NCBI RefSeq assembly: GCF_009730915.1 | Contig: NC_052476.1 | Location: 19,387,257 to 19,451,256, forward strand | Reading direction: 5' to 3' | DNA: 64,000 nucleotides | From: Dioscorea cayenensis subsp. rotundata | Lineage: Eukaryota > Streptophyta > Magnoliopsida > Dioscoreales > Dioscoreaceae | Part shown: positions 23,581 to 34,980 of the stretch, in pieces | Numbering within the stretch: the first letter of the stretch is position 1 | Layout of the letters: every line of letters starts with the position of its first letter | Program-made: the position numbers and the translations under genes | Notes under the pieces: generated by a model | Database searches by the model: none | What the model was told of the DNA's origin: nothing | The model's input: only the letters and a program-made list of their open reading frames with translations

Positions 23581-24785
23581 AATGGCCTTAAGTTCATCTT
23601 CTGCACCAACACCTGATATCTCACATTCCCTGTTATCTATCTTTAAAGGAGATGGCTATGAGCATTGGAGTTATAGAATGAAGACCTTTTTTCGATCCCA
23701 GAGATTGTGGAAGGTTGTTGAAGAGGGTATTAGTAAAGATGCACCAACAGACAAGGAGATTAAAGATGATGCAAAGGCTTTATTTTTATTGCAGTCGGCT
23801 GTGGATGAGACAATCCTTCACAGAATTGTCAGGTTTGATTCAACAAAGGAAGCTTGGGATCATTTGAAGAATGAAAACCAAGGCACATCTCGTATGGTTT
23901 CAATGAGGCAGCCGACACTGAGACAAAGGTTTGATTTTACTTCAGATGAGAGAAGAAGAGACAGTACAACAATATATTACAACGGTCTTAGCTGTCGTAA
24001 ATCAGATCAGAGGTATGGGAAGTGAATTAAAGGATGCCGATGTGGTTTTGAAAGTGATGAGAAGTTTGTCATCTAGATTTGTGCATGGTGTGACATCAAT
24101 TGAATAGGCTAGGGACATGTTCAAAATGTCTCTTGAAGAGTTAAGTGGGTCTTTACAAGCTCATGAGGCCAGGTTTAATCAGTTCTCTAAAAGACATGAG
24201 GCTTTTGTAATGCAAGGAGATTCAAGAGGTGAAAGAATGAGAGGAAGGGGAAGAAATTTCAAAGGTAGAGGGAGATTAGGAGATAATCCTAAAGGTGGTG
24301 AGCAAAGACAAGAGGCAAGAGCAAAGGTAGCAGTGTATGAATGAAAAAGACAGAGGTGATCCAAGACCTTTTAGGTGACTCAATAGAGGTCAAAGGTAAT
24401 TTGGACAGCAATATGGTAGAGGAGGTTTGCAAAATGTGCAATGCTTTAAATGTAAAAAATTTGGGCATTATCAGTCTCACTGTTGGGCTTCTCAAAGCAG
24501 GAATTCAAATGAGGGTAATAGCTCAACTTCTATTCCTAGTACAAGTGACTATGGGAGCTTATTTATGGTGCACAATGGCGAGGAAATTCATGGCTCTTCT
24601 GTTTGGCTATTAGACAGTGGGACTTCTTGTCACATGACTGGTAGAAGAGAATTGTTTCATAGCTTGGATGAAACAATGAGGCATAAAGTCAGGTTGGGAG
24701 ATGATAGAGAGGTTGATGTTCTTGGCAAGGGTTCTATTGCAATTCATGTTTGTGGAAGAGGAATTAAGTCGATTCATGGAGTTTA
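23581..24785 (+). pseudogene. Copia C gag and protease region
   Basis: The gag frame begins MALSSSSAPTPDIS at 23581, with LLSIFKGDGYEHWSYRMKTFF and a DUF4219/UBN2-type capsid segment. A CCHC zinc knuckle (CFKCKKFGHYQSHC) is near 24435-24490, and an aspartic protease motif WLLDSGTSCHMT near 24604-24640. Frameshifts near 23980 and 24340 and an internal TAG split the frame, so no full polyprotein can be made. Confidence 0.9.
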
Positions 24786-25950
24786 ATTTGTGTCTTCTTT
24801 AGCACATAATTTACTCAGTGTTGGCCTATTAATTGAAGGGGGTTATGATGTAATTTTTGGAAAGGATGGTTGTGTAATTCAAGCCTCAGACACTAGCAGG
24901 ATCTTGTTGAAATTTCAGAAAAATTGTAATAATTTGTATCCAATTGAGTTCTCAAGTGAAGTGCACGTGAATTTAGCTATGAAGGAGGATTTGACAATAT
25001 TGTGGCATAAGAGGTATGCACATCTAAACTTTCAAGGCTTGAAAGTACTAGCACAACAGAATATGGTAGTAGCCTTACCTGAAATTGAGAAATTAAATTA
25101 TTGTGAAGAGTGTATTTGGCAAGCTTGCAAGGTTTCCATTTAATTCTAAGACGTCCTGGAGAACAAGACAGAAGCTCCAATTGGTGAATGCTGATGTGTG
25201 TGGCCCTATCCAGACTGATTCACTTGGAGGTGGTAAGTATTTTTTGTTATTTATAGATGACTACTCAAGGATGTGCTGAATATATATACTGAGGTTCAAA
25301 CATGAAGTTTTCAGCTGTTTTCAAAAATTTGTATCACTGGTGGAAAGGCAATCAGGAAATCAATTGAAAATCATCAGGATTAATAGGGATGGAGAATTTC
25401 TGTCTAGGGATTTTCAGGATTTTTGTTCAAGAAAAGGAATGAAGCATGAACTCACGGCTCCTTAAACTCCTCAGCAGAATGAAGTTGCAGAGAGGAAGAA
25501 TAGGACACCAGTACAGATGGCCAGGAGTATGCTTAAGTCTAGTGAGTTGCCAAACAATTTTTGGGCAGATGCAATTGTAACATCTACTTATGTGTCCAAT
25601 ATCCCTCCAACCTATGCAATTTGGAAGAAGACACCTCATGAAGTTTGATTTGGAGTGAAGTCTAAAGTTAATCATTTAAGAGTGTTTGGCTGTGTGGCCT
25701 TGGTGCATATGCCTATACAGAAATTGTAAAAATTAGATGATAGAGCTGTAAAGGAAATTTTCATTGGCTATTGTGCAGATGCAAAGGCATATAGGATGTA
25801 TTTACCTGATTCCGGAAAAGTTCTGATCAGTAGGGATATGATTTTTGTAGAATCAGAAAATCGGCATCTAAAACAATTGTACTGCAAGAAAGAAAAGCAT
25901 ATTCAAGTGCAAAAAAACAAGGAATTAAAGAAGTAAGTGGATCAAACTCA
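24786..25950 (+). pseudogene. Copia C integrase region
   Basis: Pre-integrase segment LWHKRYAHLNFQGLKVLAQQ (about 25003) with C..C zinc-binding residues. Catalytic core start ADVCGPIQTDSLGG and FIDDYSRM, then TPQQNEVAERK-like and NFWADAI motifs, and the C-terminal FIGY segment. Several stops and shifts (for example near 25141, 25465 and 25727) inactivate it. Confidence 0.88.
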
Positions 25951-25983
25951 ATAGCTTGCAACATTAAATGAAGTACCTCCCCT

Positions 25984-27620
25984 ATGCCTCAGGAAAATTC
26001 AGGAATTGGTTCTAGCATTAATGAGTCACCAATACTAAAGGTCAGAACTCTAAAGGATTTATATGAGAGTTGCTCCTTTGCTCTAAATGTGACTGATCCA
26101 TGCTGTTATGAAAAGGCAGAGAAATCAAGACATTGGAGACAAGCAATGGCAAATGAAATTGAAGCAAGTCAAAAGAATAATACTTGGAAACTATGTGAAT
26201 TGCCAGCAAGGAAAAAAAGAAATAGGAATCAAATGAATGTATAAAACCAAGTTGAAGCCAAATGGTGAAGTTAAGAGGTATAAGGCTAGACTTGTTGCAA
26301 AAGGCTATTCTCAAGAATATGGGATTGATTATGAAGAAGTCTTTGCTCCTGTGGCAAGAATGGATAAATTAGGATGGTGTTAGCTCTTGGAGCTCAAAAG
26401 AATTGGCCCATTCACCAATTAGATGTAAAATCTGCATTCTTGAATGGAATTCTTGAAGAAGAAGTGTATGTTTCTCAACCAAGAGGATTTGAACTACAAG
26501 GGAAGGAAGATCATGTGTATAGGCTAATCAAGGCTTTGTATGGATTAAAACAAGCTCCAAGGACATGGTATGCTAGATTGGATGCTTGGTTTAACTCACA
26601 AGGATTTTGGAGAAGTGAGACAGAACATACTTTATACAAAAAGACAAGCAATCAGGCTGATGTGTTGCTGGTGTGTGTGTGTGTGTGTTAATGACCTAAT
26701 TTGTTTAAGGATCATCAGTAAAGCTTGTGAATGAATTTAAATAAGCTATGAAGGAATTTGCAATGACAGATTTGGGATTGATTAAATATTTTTTGGGCCT
26801 GGAAATACATCAAAGCAAATATGGAGTACATGTATCTCAAAAAAGATATGCAAAGGATCTGTTAAAGCAGTTTAAAATGCAAGGTTGTAATGCAATAAAT
26901 GTTCCAATGAGTCAAAGAACTAAATTACAACTAACTCAAGAAGCAGAAAAGGCTGATGCAACCCTTTATAGGAAACTAGTGGGTAAATTGTTGTATTTGA
27001 CTCACACCAGACCTGATCTTATGTATGCAGTAAATTTGTTGTCTGGATACATGCATCATCCCACCAAAATTCATTCTGGAGCTGCTAAGCAAGTGTTGAG
27101 GTACGTTGCTGGGACTTATGATTTTGGTATTCAGTATAATAGTGACATTGAATGTGTGTTGGAAGGATACTGTGACAGTAATTGGAGTGGTGATACACAA
27201 AATAGAAAGAGTAGTTTAGGTTTTGTGTTTAATCTAGGCTCAGGTGTTGTCTGTTGGGCATCAAAGAAGCAAGAAATAATGGCCTTACTTCTACTGAGAC
27301 TGAGTACATTTTTTTGAGTTCTACTTGTTGTCAAAGCATGTGGATGGAGAAAGTTTTAGTTGATTGTGGGCTTGATTGTGAAGCAACAATCCAGATTTGG
27401 TGTGATAATAAATCCTGTATTGTCATTGCCAAGAACCATACTCTCCATGGCAGAATTAAGCATATGGATGTCAAATTTCATCACATTAGAGAGCTAGTGG
27501 CAAAAAGAAGGTTCAATTGAATTTTTGTACTACTAATATGCAAGTTGCTGATATTTTTACTAAGTGCTTGAGTATTCAGAAAGCACATGCAATTCAGAGG
27601 TGAGATGGGAGTCTGTCAAC
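25984..27620 (+). pseudogene. Copia C reverse transcriptase and RNase H region
   Basis: Reverse transcriptase motifs in order: W..AMANEIEASQKNNTW, QLDVKSAFLNGILEEEVYVSQP and IKALYGLKQAPRTWYARLD. The YVDD catalytic segment is replaced by a GT repeat (26673-26689). MTDLGLIKYFLGLEI, the HTRPDLMYAVNLLSGYMH block and the RNase H segment follow (YCDSNWSGDTQNRKS, WASKKQEIMA, then after a shift STETEYIFLSS and HGRIKHMDVKFHHIRE). A polypurine tract (AATCAAGGGGATTTTG) precedes the 3' LTR. Confidence 0.92.
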
Positions 27621-27637
27621 TTCAATCAAGGGGATTT

Positions 27638-28182
27638 TGTTAGTTGTGATTGAAGATAGTTGAATGGCAGAGAGAATGGAGTGAAGAAAGCAGGGAGGTT
27701 GATGCAGTAAGTGTCCTGGTGGAAATAGATTTTGATCAAAGGGTAAGAGTGACATTTCAAATGTTTGAATGTTGGTTATTTCCATTGAGGCTTTGAGAGG
27801 GGAAAAACGACGACAGAGATTAACTTCATCAAGATGATTGGTTTAAGTTCGAGTCAACCTTAAGTTTGGTTTTCCAATGAACGGCCAAGATTCGATCATC
27901 AAAAGGGTGCGTGTTAGTTCGAGGCAATAGAGTTAGTCGGTTTGGTTAACTAGAATGCACCACGTTGCAGAGGACTCAGCACACTGGTTTCATTTTAGTT
28001 ACTGAAGTTTTTGTAAAGTTATAAAAGCATAGTTCTTTTGTTAACTTAGACTGGTTTTTTCTGTTTTTCTTTGAAGATCTTGTCTTGTATAAATTATCCT
28101 GTTTTGTAGAAATGTTTTCTTAGGTTGAGTTCAAAACGAAAGTTCTTCCTGATGATCTCTAGTATCTAGGTATTGATTATCA
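27638..28182 (+). mobile_element. Copia C 3' LTR
   Basis: A 545-bp TG...CA terminated repeat nearly collinear with the 5' LTR. Visible substitutions along its length mean the insertion is not recent. It is followed by TSD TATCA and the resumption of Copia B coding sequence. Confidence 0.95.
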
Positions 28183-28187
28183 TATCA

Positions 28188-28901
28188 CACACTTGTTAGC
28201 AAACTTTAGTACTTGTCTTTTACTCGATTAGACATATGTTACTCTGTCAATAAACTATCCCTATTTATGCATGCACCTTCTACCCTATATTGGACAGCTC
28301 TCAAACGCGTGAACTCCAATATCTTAAAAGGACGGCTCACTATGCCTTACAACTATTACGCCAATCAGGGTTTTCATCTTTCCATGTACTCTAATGCGGA
28401 TTAGGTGATGCGGTGCCCGTGATCGTGTTTCTCACATCCGGCTACCTACTTTTTCTTGGGCTTAATCCTATTAGTTGGTCATCTAAGAAGCAATCCACCA
28501 TTGCTCGTTCTTCTGCTGAAGAGGAGTATCATGCTGCTGGAAGTGCTCTTGCTGAAACTACATGGGTGAAGAATCTTCTTCTTAGGCTAAATCTCCCAAT
28601 CACAAAAACTCTGACTATATATTGTGACAACTGTTACCATAAGTCTAGTCTCTCCCAGGGACTCTTTTGATCTTGAACGTTGGCATTACCTATCTCTGTG
28701 AGAATCCAATGTTTCACAGTTGCATGAAGCATATTGTCGTTGATTTACATTGTGTGTGTCATCAAGTTCAACATAAGTTGGTGCAAGTCCTACACATTCA
28801 TGTTGTTGATAAGTTGGCAGATATTTGCACCCTAAAGCCGGCCTTTACACATCATCTATTCAAGTTAGGCCTCATTACACCTTTGTCCAATTTGAGGGAG
28901 G
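28188..28901 (+). mobile_element. Copia B, 3' part: RNase H region
   Basis: Resumes the interrupted element: TRLDICYSVNKLSLFMHAPS, then LNPISWSSKKQSTIARSSAEEEYHAAGSALAET and LTIYCDN, then LHVDLHCVCHQV- and THHLFKLGL-like C-terminal segments. Broken by frameshifts. A purine-rich tract TTGAGGGAGG precedes the LTR. Confidence 0.88.
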
Positions 28902-29150
28902 TGTATTAGCACATGATCTTTTCAAAGCTGTTTGAATGGTTGTTCACTTGGTGACCGTTTCACTTGGTGACCATTCTAATGTTCGATTGATTCTTCACCC
29001 TAGTTATTAGGTTGTTAGTGTTTTAAATAAGTCTCCTTAGTTTAAGAAGTAATTTATTTTTTGAGCATATATTTAACACGCGCATTGGTTCAATAACAAA
29101 TTAGTTTCCATTCCATTTTGCAATCCTCTTTGGGATCCTGTTCCCAATGT
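28902..29150 (+). mobile_element. Copia B 3' LTR remnant
   Basis: TGTATTAGCACATG directly follows the polypurine tract, as a Copia LTR should. The right end is not certain; it merges with TWINKLE-flanking sequence around 29060-29160. No matching 5' LTR was seen because the left part of Copia B is missing. Confidence 0.55.
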
Positions 29151-29201
29151 TCTCCTGGTGCTTGACATTCAAACTGTAAGAATTACAAATATGCCATTCC
29201 T

Positions 29202-30442
29202 CTACATAACCATTCCAACCACATTGATCTCTGAAGCAAGACCCCATGGACAGTCCCCCAAAATAACAAGGAAACACTTAACCAACGGAAGAAACAGACA
29301 AGACACAAGAACAAAAGTTGCAAAATTTAGGCACTCACCAATCTTCACGAATGAAAAAGGGAGAAGCTTTTCTCCATTGAAGCCCTTCCCTATTTTACAC
29401 TAAACATACAAAAAAAATGGAGCAAAAAACAGAAATCATAAAGATAAACCCACAACAAACCACTAAACAAGCATTGCATTATATACAGAACATCAAAATG
29501 ATACAAAAATAAAAATAGAAAGAAAATGGCACAATGAGTATAAAGAGATTAACCTTGGGGCATAGCAAATTCAAGAACTGCCCAGATTTTACAGAAGGAC
29601 ATTGAATCCCTCGCTGCTCAAGATTTGACTTCAACATACGAACCCTCTCGACCAAAGGCATCTCATCATCCTATCGCGTCAGATGAACTGAACCAATCCA
29701 ACAAAAGCCCCAAATCATATCCCATCTTTTCCAACAAAAAAGACAATAAAAAGATCAAGAACCATAAATTTCAGGAAAATCACCGGATCTCGAGGGCAGG
29801 ATAAGGCCGTAGGAGTGATTACCTGATGATTCCACAGCAAAGAAGAGGTTTTTAGAGGGGAGTCACCGGAGATGGAGGAGACTACGGGGGGAGTGTTATG
29901 CACACAAGTGGTGAGGAGAGCGTGTCACCACTAGACCGGTCTTTTGGTGACACACTCTCCTCACCACTTGTGTGCATAACAATGGTGCTTTCGTTGAGAG
30001 TTGATGTGGGGCACGACTCGTCAGGTTCGGTCGGGTGCGCTGGCCACAGAGGGTTCTGACCAGGGAGGAATCTGACCAGTCCCGGGCTGGCTCGCACGGG
30101 GTCTGAGTGAAGTGCCCTGAGTGAAGTACTGTTGGTCAGGCGCCCAGATTAACCGGACTGACGAGGGCGTCAGTGTCTTGATCGGTGGGGTAATGTAATG
30201 ATTGCAAATGAACTAACCCCTTTAGTCCCACATCGGCTATGAGATGGACTCTTTGTGTGCATATAAGTGGTGAGCATCCTTCACCACTAGACCGGTCTTT
30301 TGGTGACACGCTCTCCTCACCACTTGTGTGCATAACAGGGAGCGAAGGGTAGGGTAGCTCCAGGTAAGCATTCAAGCAGCCTACGAGGGTTGGAGAATGC
30401 CATGAGGAGGGTTTGGAGAGAGCGGAGTGGAAGAGGGAGCAT
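29202..30442 (-). pseudogene. TWINKLE: TWINKLE pseudogene, transit peptide and zinc-finger exons
   Basis: On the minus strand, exon 1 starts at ATG 30442 (MLPLPLRSLQTLLMAFSNPRR..., an Arg/Ser/Leu-rich organellar transit peptide) and ends at 29823. Exon 2 (29670-29554) encodes VERVRMLKSNLEQRGIQCP...SGQFLNLLCPK, the plant TWINKLE primase zinc-finger start. Exon 3 (29389-29339) encodes SMEKSFSLF, then after a 1-bp gain IREDW. Exon 4 (about 29256-29202) encodes CFRDQCGWNGYV, the second CxxxxC of the zinc finger. A TRIM-like element is inserted in exon 1. The frame is otherwise open in exons 1 and 2, so decay here is mild. The rest of the gene is at 14520-16332. Confidence 0.88.
29894..30337. mobile_element. 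TRIM-like LTR element in TWINKLE exon 1
   Basis: A 444-bp block starting TGTTATGCACACAAGTGG and ending CACTTGTGTGCATAACA, flanked by perfect GGGAG duplications (29889-29893 and 30338-30342). The left terminal 88 bp (29894-29981) and right terminal region share CACTAGACCGGTCTTTTGGTGACAC, and the left copy is a near-perfect palindrome. Right after the left repeat, ATGGTGCTTTCGTTGAGAG resembles the primer site seen in many plant Gypsy elements. No coding capacity. Removing it and one TSD restores the transit-peptide frame (FAP then PVVSS). Confidence 0.85.
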
Positions 30443-31150
30443 GGTGGGAAGAGGGCTTCAAGCTCTTCTCATGGCGTGGAGAAATTGAATGAAAGATTAG
30501 AGTTTTGGTTTGAAAAGGGAAGAAGAAGAGGGAAGAGGTTTTGATAGTGTTTTTATAGAGCTTTAGATGGGCGCCAGCTGTCTTGAGAATACATATCCCG
30601 AGGTTTTTATAAAAAAATAAGATTTTTACAAATATAACCCTGATTTATATTTTATTTGCTGTTAATGACTAGGTTTTACAAAACGGCCGTTAAGTACTAT
30701 TTTACCGTTTTATTTAAATTTAATATTTGCTTTACATATTTACCCTTCAATTATAGTCCATTCAATTCAGTAACTATTTTTACAACATAATCATTAAAAA
30801 ATCAATTTATTTATTTTACTTTGCGTAAGTTTTAATTATGGGTATCCCGAAACAAGAATTTTATGCAAAAATAAAAAATAAAAAAAAAAAATCAGTACCA
30901 ATGAGTCATTAGTGATCAATTTAATTTTTGACAAACTTATTAATGTGTGTGGGCTCCTTTCTTTCCACCCGGCCTTTAATTGGGATTAACCGATTGAAAA
31001 GCATGGATCACAAATCAAAATTTATTTTTTTTATTTCAGATGATTGCGGGTTCATAACTCCTATTAGGGGCAAGCCCCTAATATTAATTACCCCAGATAA
31101 TGTCATGGGAACCTCCGATTAAGAAACAAGTGTGAATGAGAAGTAACTGA
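30443..31150. other. Former TWINKLE promoter region
   Basis: Upstream (minus-strand sense) of the TWINKLE ATG, with a pyrimidine-rich leader and TTATAGAG-like sequence near 30553. Beyond 30600 the DNA is AT-rich with no gene visible. Confidence 0.4.
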
Positions 31151-32239
31151 ATAAACATGATAATAATTTTTTTATATTTAATTTCAAAGATGCATGCGAA
31201 TACATGATCATAGACAAGAATACAAAAGAATAGAGCTATTCTCTAAGAGAGCTTAACAAGAGATTTTTTTAGAAGGAGCTATTCCTATCATGCCCCTTCA
31301 AAATTTATTTTTAGCTGGCGCTCTTAACTCCTATACTGAAAGTGTGTCAGAAGATCCTTTTAGCTTTATGGATGTAGCTCTCCTCAATATCTTTTTTTTA
31401 TATGGGTTTGTGTCTTGAAACATAGCTTAGTCCAAGCTGCGGCCACTCTACATTTACGAGTTGCCTACTTGATTACTTTTGCTTCTTTTATCACTGAAGA
31501 CTTTGGCTCTTTGCGCTTGTAAAAATCTCCAGCTCCTGGACTTGTGAAACTCCTCAAGTCTTTGGCTTCTTGGTGCTTTTAAAACTGTGAGTTGCATTTG
31601 TCGTTTACTTGATGCATTTAGGTCTTAGCTCTTCAATGCTTTTTGAGCCTTTACCATTTGATTTTTAAGTCGTAACCTTTAACATGGTTAGGGTCATTAA
31701 CTTAATAATTTTTGACTTGATTTTAAAATGGACCTCATACTCATCTTTTTTTTTTTGAAAGAGACCTCATAATGAGCTTAGGAAAATCTTTGCCAACTTA
31801 ACTTTTTCAATGAGTGTTGACTGAGAAACATTTTTTTATTTATTTTTTTATTTTTGTGAAAAATTTTTCATTCCTATTCATCATCATTTTTTTCTCTCGT
31901 GAAATTTTTCACTTTTTACTCTTCCTTTCATTTCAAGAAAAGATTTTTCCATTTTTATTACATCTCCTTTTCACTCCAACGGGTGTCGAAAAGACATCCA
32001 AGTGAGTTTCAAGAAAAATCTTTGTCAACTCTTCTCTTTTTTATGAGTGTTGACAAGAGATTTTTTTTGTGAATTTTTTTTTATTCATTTTTTTTTTTTA
32101 TCACTTCAAGGGAATTTTTTTTTAATTTTCTTTTCATTTCACTTTTTTATTCCAATGAGTGTCAAAAGACCTCAAAGTGAGCTTGAAGAAATGGTTTGAT
32201 TTTTCTTTATGAAAAATTTCTCTTTACCCCAAAAGTGTC
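31151..32239. repeat. Degenerate flank of the 60-bp minisatellite
   Basis: No gene. From about 31740 the sequence already shows diverged units of the array to its right: GAGTGTTGACTGAGAAA, GAGTGTTGACAAGAGA and GAGTGTCAAAAGACCTCAAAGTGAG, separated by T-rich stretches. To the left, phrases such as CTCTAAGAGAGCTTAACAAGAG and CATGCCCCTTCAAAAT look like plant LTR sequence, but the boundaries are not visible. Confidence 0.5.
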
Positions 32240-33290
32240 AAAAAACTTTAAGGTGGAATTAGAGAAAATTATGAAAAAAATTTCTCGTTACCCCTAGAAA
32301 GTCGAGACTTCAAGGTGGAATGAGAGAAATTTCATGGAAAATTTCTCTTGACCCCAAGAAAGCCAAAGCTCATGGTGGAATTAGAGAAAATTATGAAAAT
32401 TTTCTCGTTACCCCAAGAAAGCCAAAAGCTCGAGGTGGAATTAGAGAAAATTTCATGAATAGTCTCATTACTCCCAAGAAAGCTCAAAAGCTCATGGTGG
32501 AATTAGAGAAAATATGAAAAATTTTTCTCAGATTACTAAGAAAGCCAAAGCTCAAGGTGGAATTAGAGAAAATTTTTATGAAAAGTCTCAGATCCCCAAG
32601 AAAGTCAAGGTGGAATTAGAGAAAGTTTTTATGAAAAGTCCTCGATACTCCCAAGAAAGCCAAAGCTCATGGTGGAATTAGAGAAAATATGAAAATTTTC
32701 TCGTTACCCCAAGAAAGCCAAAGCTCAAGGTGGAATTAGAGAAAATTTTATGAAAAGTCTCGTTACCCCAAGAAAGTCAAAAGCTCATGAGTGGAATTAG
32801 AGAAAATATGAAAAATTTTCTCACATTACAAGAAAGCCAAAGCTCGAGGTGGAATTAGAGAAAAATTTTTGTGAAAAATTTTCCGTTACTCAAGAAAGCC
32901 AAAAGCTCGAGGGTGGAATTAGAGAAAATTATGAAAAATTTTCTCGTTACTCCCTAAGAAAGTCAAAAGCTCATGATGGAATTAGAGAAAATATAAAAAT
33001 TTTTCTCAAATTCTCAAGAAAGCTCTGAGGCCCGTGGAATTAGAAAAAATTTTATTAAAAGTCTCAGATTCCCAAGAAAGCCAAAAGCTCATGGTGGAAT
33101 TAGAGAAAAATATGAAAAATTTTTCTCACATTCCCAAGAAAGCCAAAGCTCAAGGTGGAATTAGAGAAAATTTTGTGAAAAATTTTTCACGTTCTCAAGA
33201 AAAGCCAAAGCTCAAGGTGGAATTAGAGAAAATTTCATGAAAAGTCTCGTTACCCCAAGAAAGTCAAGGTGGAATTAGAGAAATTTCATA
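32240..33290. repeat. Minisatellite, about 60-bp unit, 18 clear copies
   Basis: The core GGTGGAATTAGAGAAA recurs 18 times between about 32250 and 33268, average spacing about 60 bp. Each unit carries CAAGAAAGCCAAAGCTC upstream and TATGAAAAATTTTCTC downstream, with copy-to-copy variants in the A/T run and in CTCATGG versus CTCAAGG. Variable indels break any frame, so open stretches (for example 32320-32517) are by-products. Confidence 0.95.
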
Positions 33291-33640
33291 GGATTTTTTC
33301 TAGAGGAAGCCTGCGAAGAAAAAATTACCAAAATACCCCCACTCAAATTCATCCTTTACTTTTTTTTCCTCATTTTTTTTTACTCTCTCTTTTTTTAACC
33401 CATCCTTTCATTTTCCCATATTTTCCTTTCTTCTCTCATTTTACTCACTCTTCCATTTTTTCCATATTTTTTTCCTTCATTCATACCTCTTTACTCCTTC
33501 ATATATATACTCATCCTTTCATTTTTCCTTTCTCTCTCTTTTTAACCCTTCCATTTCCCTTTTTCGCTCTTCATTTTTTCTCTCTTTACTCTTCATTTCC
33601 TTTTTACTCTTCATTTTTTCCCTTTTTCTCACTTTTTACA
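33291..33640. repeat. Pyrimidine-rich low-complexity tract
   Basis: Almost uninterrupted T/C sequence (TTTTTCCTTTCTCTC-like) for about 300 bp next to the minisatellite. It creates a 145-codon Phe/Ser/Leu frame with no family resemblance. Long homopyrimidine runs of this kind can form triplex DNA. Confidence 0.8.
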
Positions 33641-34735
33641 GAAATTCCAGCAGTAGCATCAACAGGTCACAGGCACACAAAAGAACAAAGGAGAGTATCC
33701 TTCTAGAGTTGCAAAATTCATAGCCAGTAATTCTGAATAATCAACAAAGCTAAACATGATTTGCTACTAAACTGATGATTCAGCATCCTTTGTATCAAAC
33801 TAAGATGGGCAAACTGTTGGACTATAATATTCTCATTTTCACCCACACTATCCCTATCATTGTAAACATAAATAACATGTCTACCCTGAGCCAAGCTATA
33901 TGAAGTTCAAACAAACGAATCTATCATTCTTATGCACTTAGCACAAACTCTAGCATTTGGGTAGGGATCATATGAAGCATGTTAATGGTGTTTCCAGTCT
34001 AAAAGACCTTGCCAATCTTGTTGTTCAATAACCTCTATAAAGCTTCCAACAATATGCTTTAGATCCAACTCCAACAACCATTTACGTCTTGATTGTCTCA
34101 AGAAGAGCAAGACCAACTTTGGTCGTCGCACCGGCTAAGGCATCACTAATAAATTCTCCAACTTTTCTGCATCTCAAAGAATTCTTCATCGCTTCACCGA
34201 CGTCAAGGAATCAGACACAGAACTCCATAGCTCCACTCTTAGCAGCAACCTTAAGAGCATTAAGCAACCCCATCACCATCACCTCACAATCATCTTCCAT
34301 CACCCACAAATACTTCTCCTTTTTCTTCTTCTGTTTTTTTCTCAAGAGAAAGCAATATTTCCCAGCATGTTTAGATCTATCCAAGAGATTTTTCTAGCTT
34401 TCTAAAAAGGCAACACATTTTGAATGCAATCCTGGAATACTTTGCGCACCACTGGACTAGGGTTTAGGTCCGACAAGACCAGACCTTTTGACCATGCTAC
34501 AAGGAGGCGCGGCGAAAAGAGAAAAAAGATGCGATATTGGCATTGCCAGGGTCGTCGTAGAAATGGGCGTCAGTGCCGAACCGGGGAACCAACGAAGACG
34601 CCTTACTGAAGCTCCCTGCCATTGCTCCTAACTGGGGGAAGCATTGATGCCATGCCGAGACGGAGAAGGAGAGAGAGAGAAAAACACGGGAGAGAGAAGA
34701 GAAACTCCTCTAATGCATGCACATCCATTTATTTT
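33641..34735. other. Unresolved region, possible old gene remnant
   Basis: Base composition is less AT-rich than the surroundings. On the minus strand around 34090-34260, a stretch reading ALKVAAKSGAMEFCV and KVGEFISDALAGATTKVGLALLETIK looks coding-like, but has stops on both sides. I do not recognise the family. The plus-strand 102-codon frame at 34089-34397 is weaker. Confidence 0.3.
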
Positions 34736-34980
34736 CCCATTAAATGCATGAAAAGAAATCATATATATATATATATATATATATATTTTGAGAGAGAGAG
34801 GAAGCATGAACGAGAGAGAAGAGAGAATACTGCATGTGTTTTTTTCCTCTTTAAAAGCATGAACATAATTATATATATATATATATATTTAGAGAGAGAC
34901 AGTGAGAGAGAGAAAAAGACAGGCTATCAATTCATGCACATGCATGGTTGCCTTTCTTTAAATGCATGAAAAACATAAAA
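34735..34980. repeat. Two compound (TA)n(GA)n microsatellite units
   Basis: Two successive units of about 115 bp each carry GCATGAA, a (TA)n run, a (GA)n run and a TGCATG motif (34756-34800 and 34870-34920), followed by a third AAATGCATGAAAA. This indicates unit duplication around the microsatellites. Confidence 0.8.

Noticed and set aside
32240..33290. Regular direct repeats resembling a CRISPR array
   Set aside because: Units are contiguous with no unique spacers, vary in length, and the genome is eukaryotic; it is a minisatellite.
33269..33706. 145-codon Phe/Ser/Leu-rich frame
   Set aside because: Lies in a homopyrimidine tract; no domain, no plausible promoter.
34089..34397. 102-codon plus-strand frame
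   Set aside because: No family resemblance, and it ends in a low-complexity Phe stretch.
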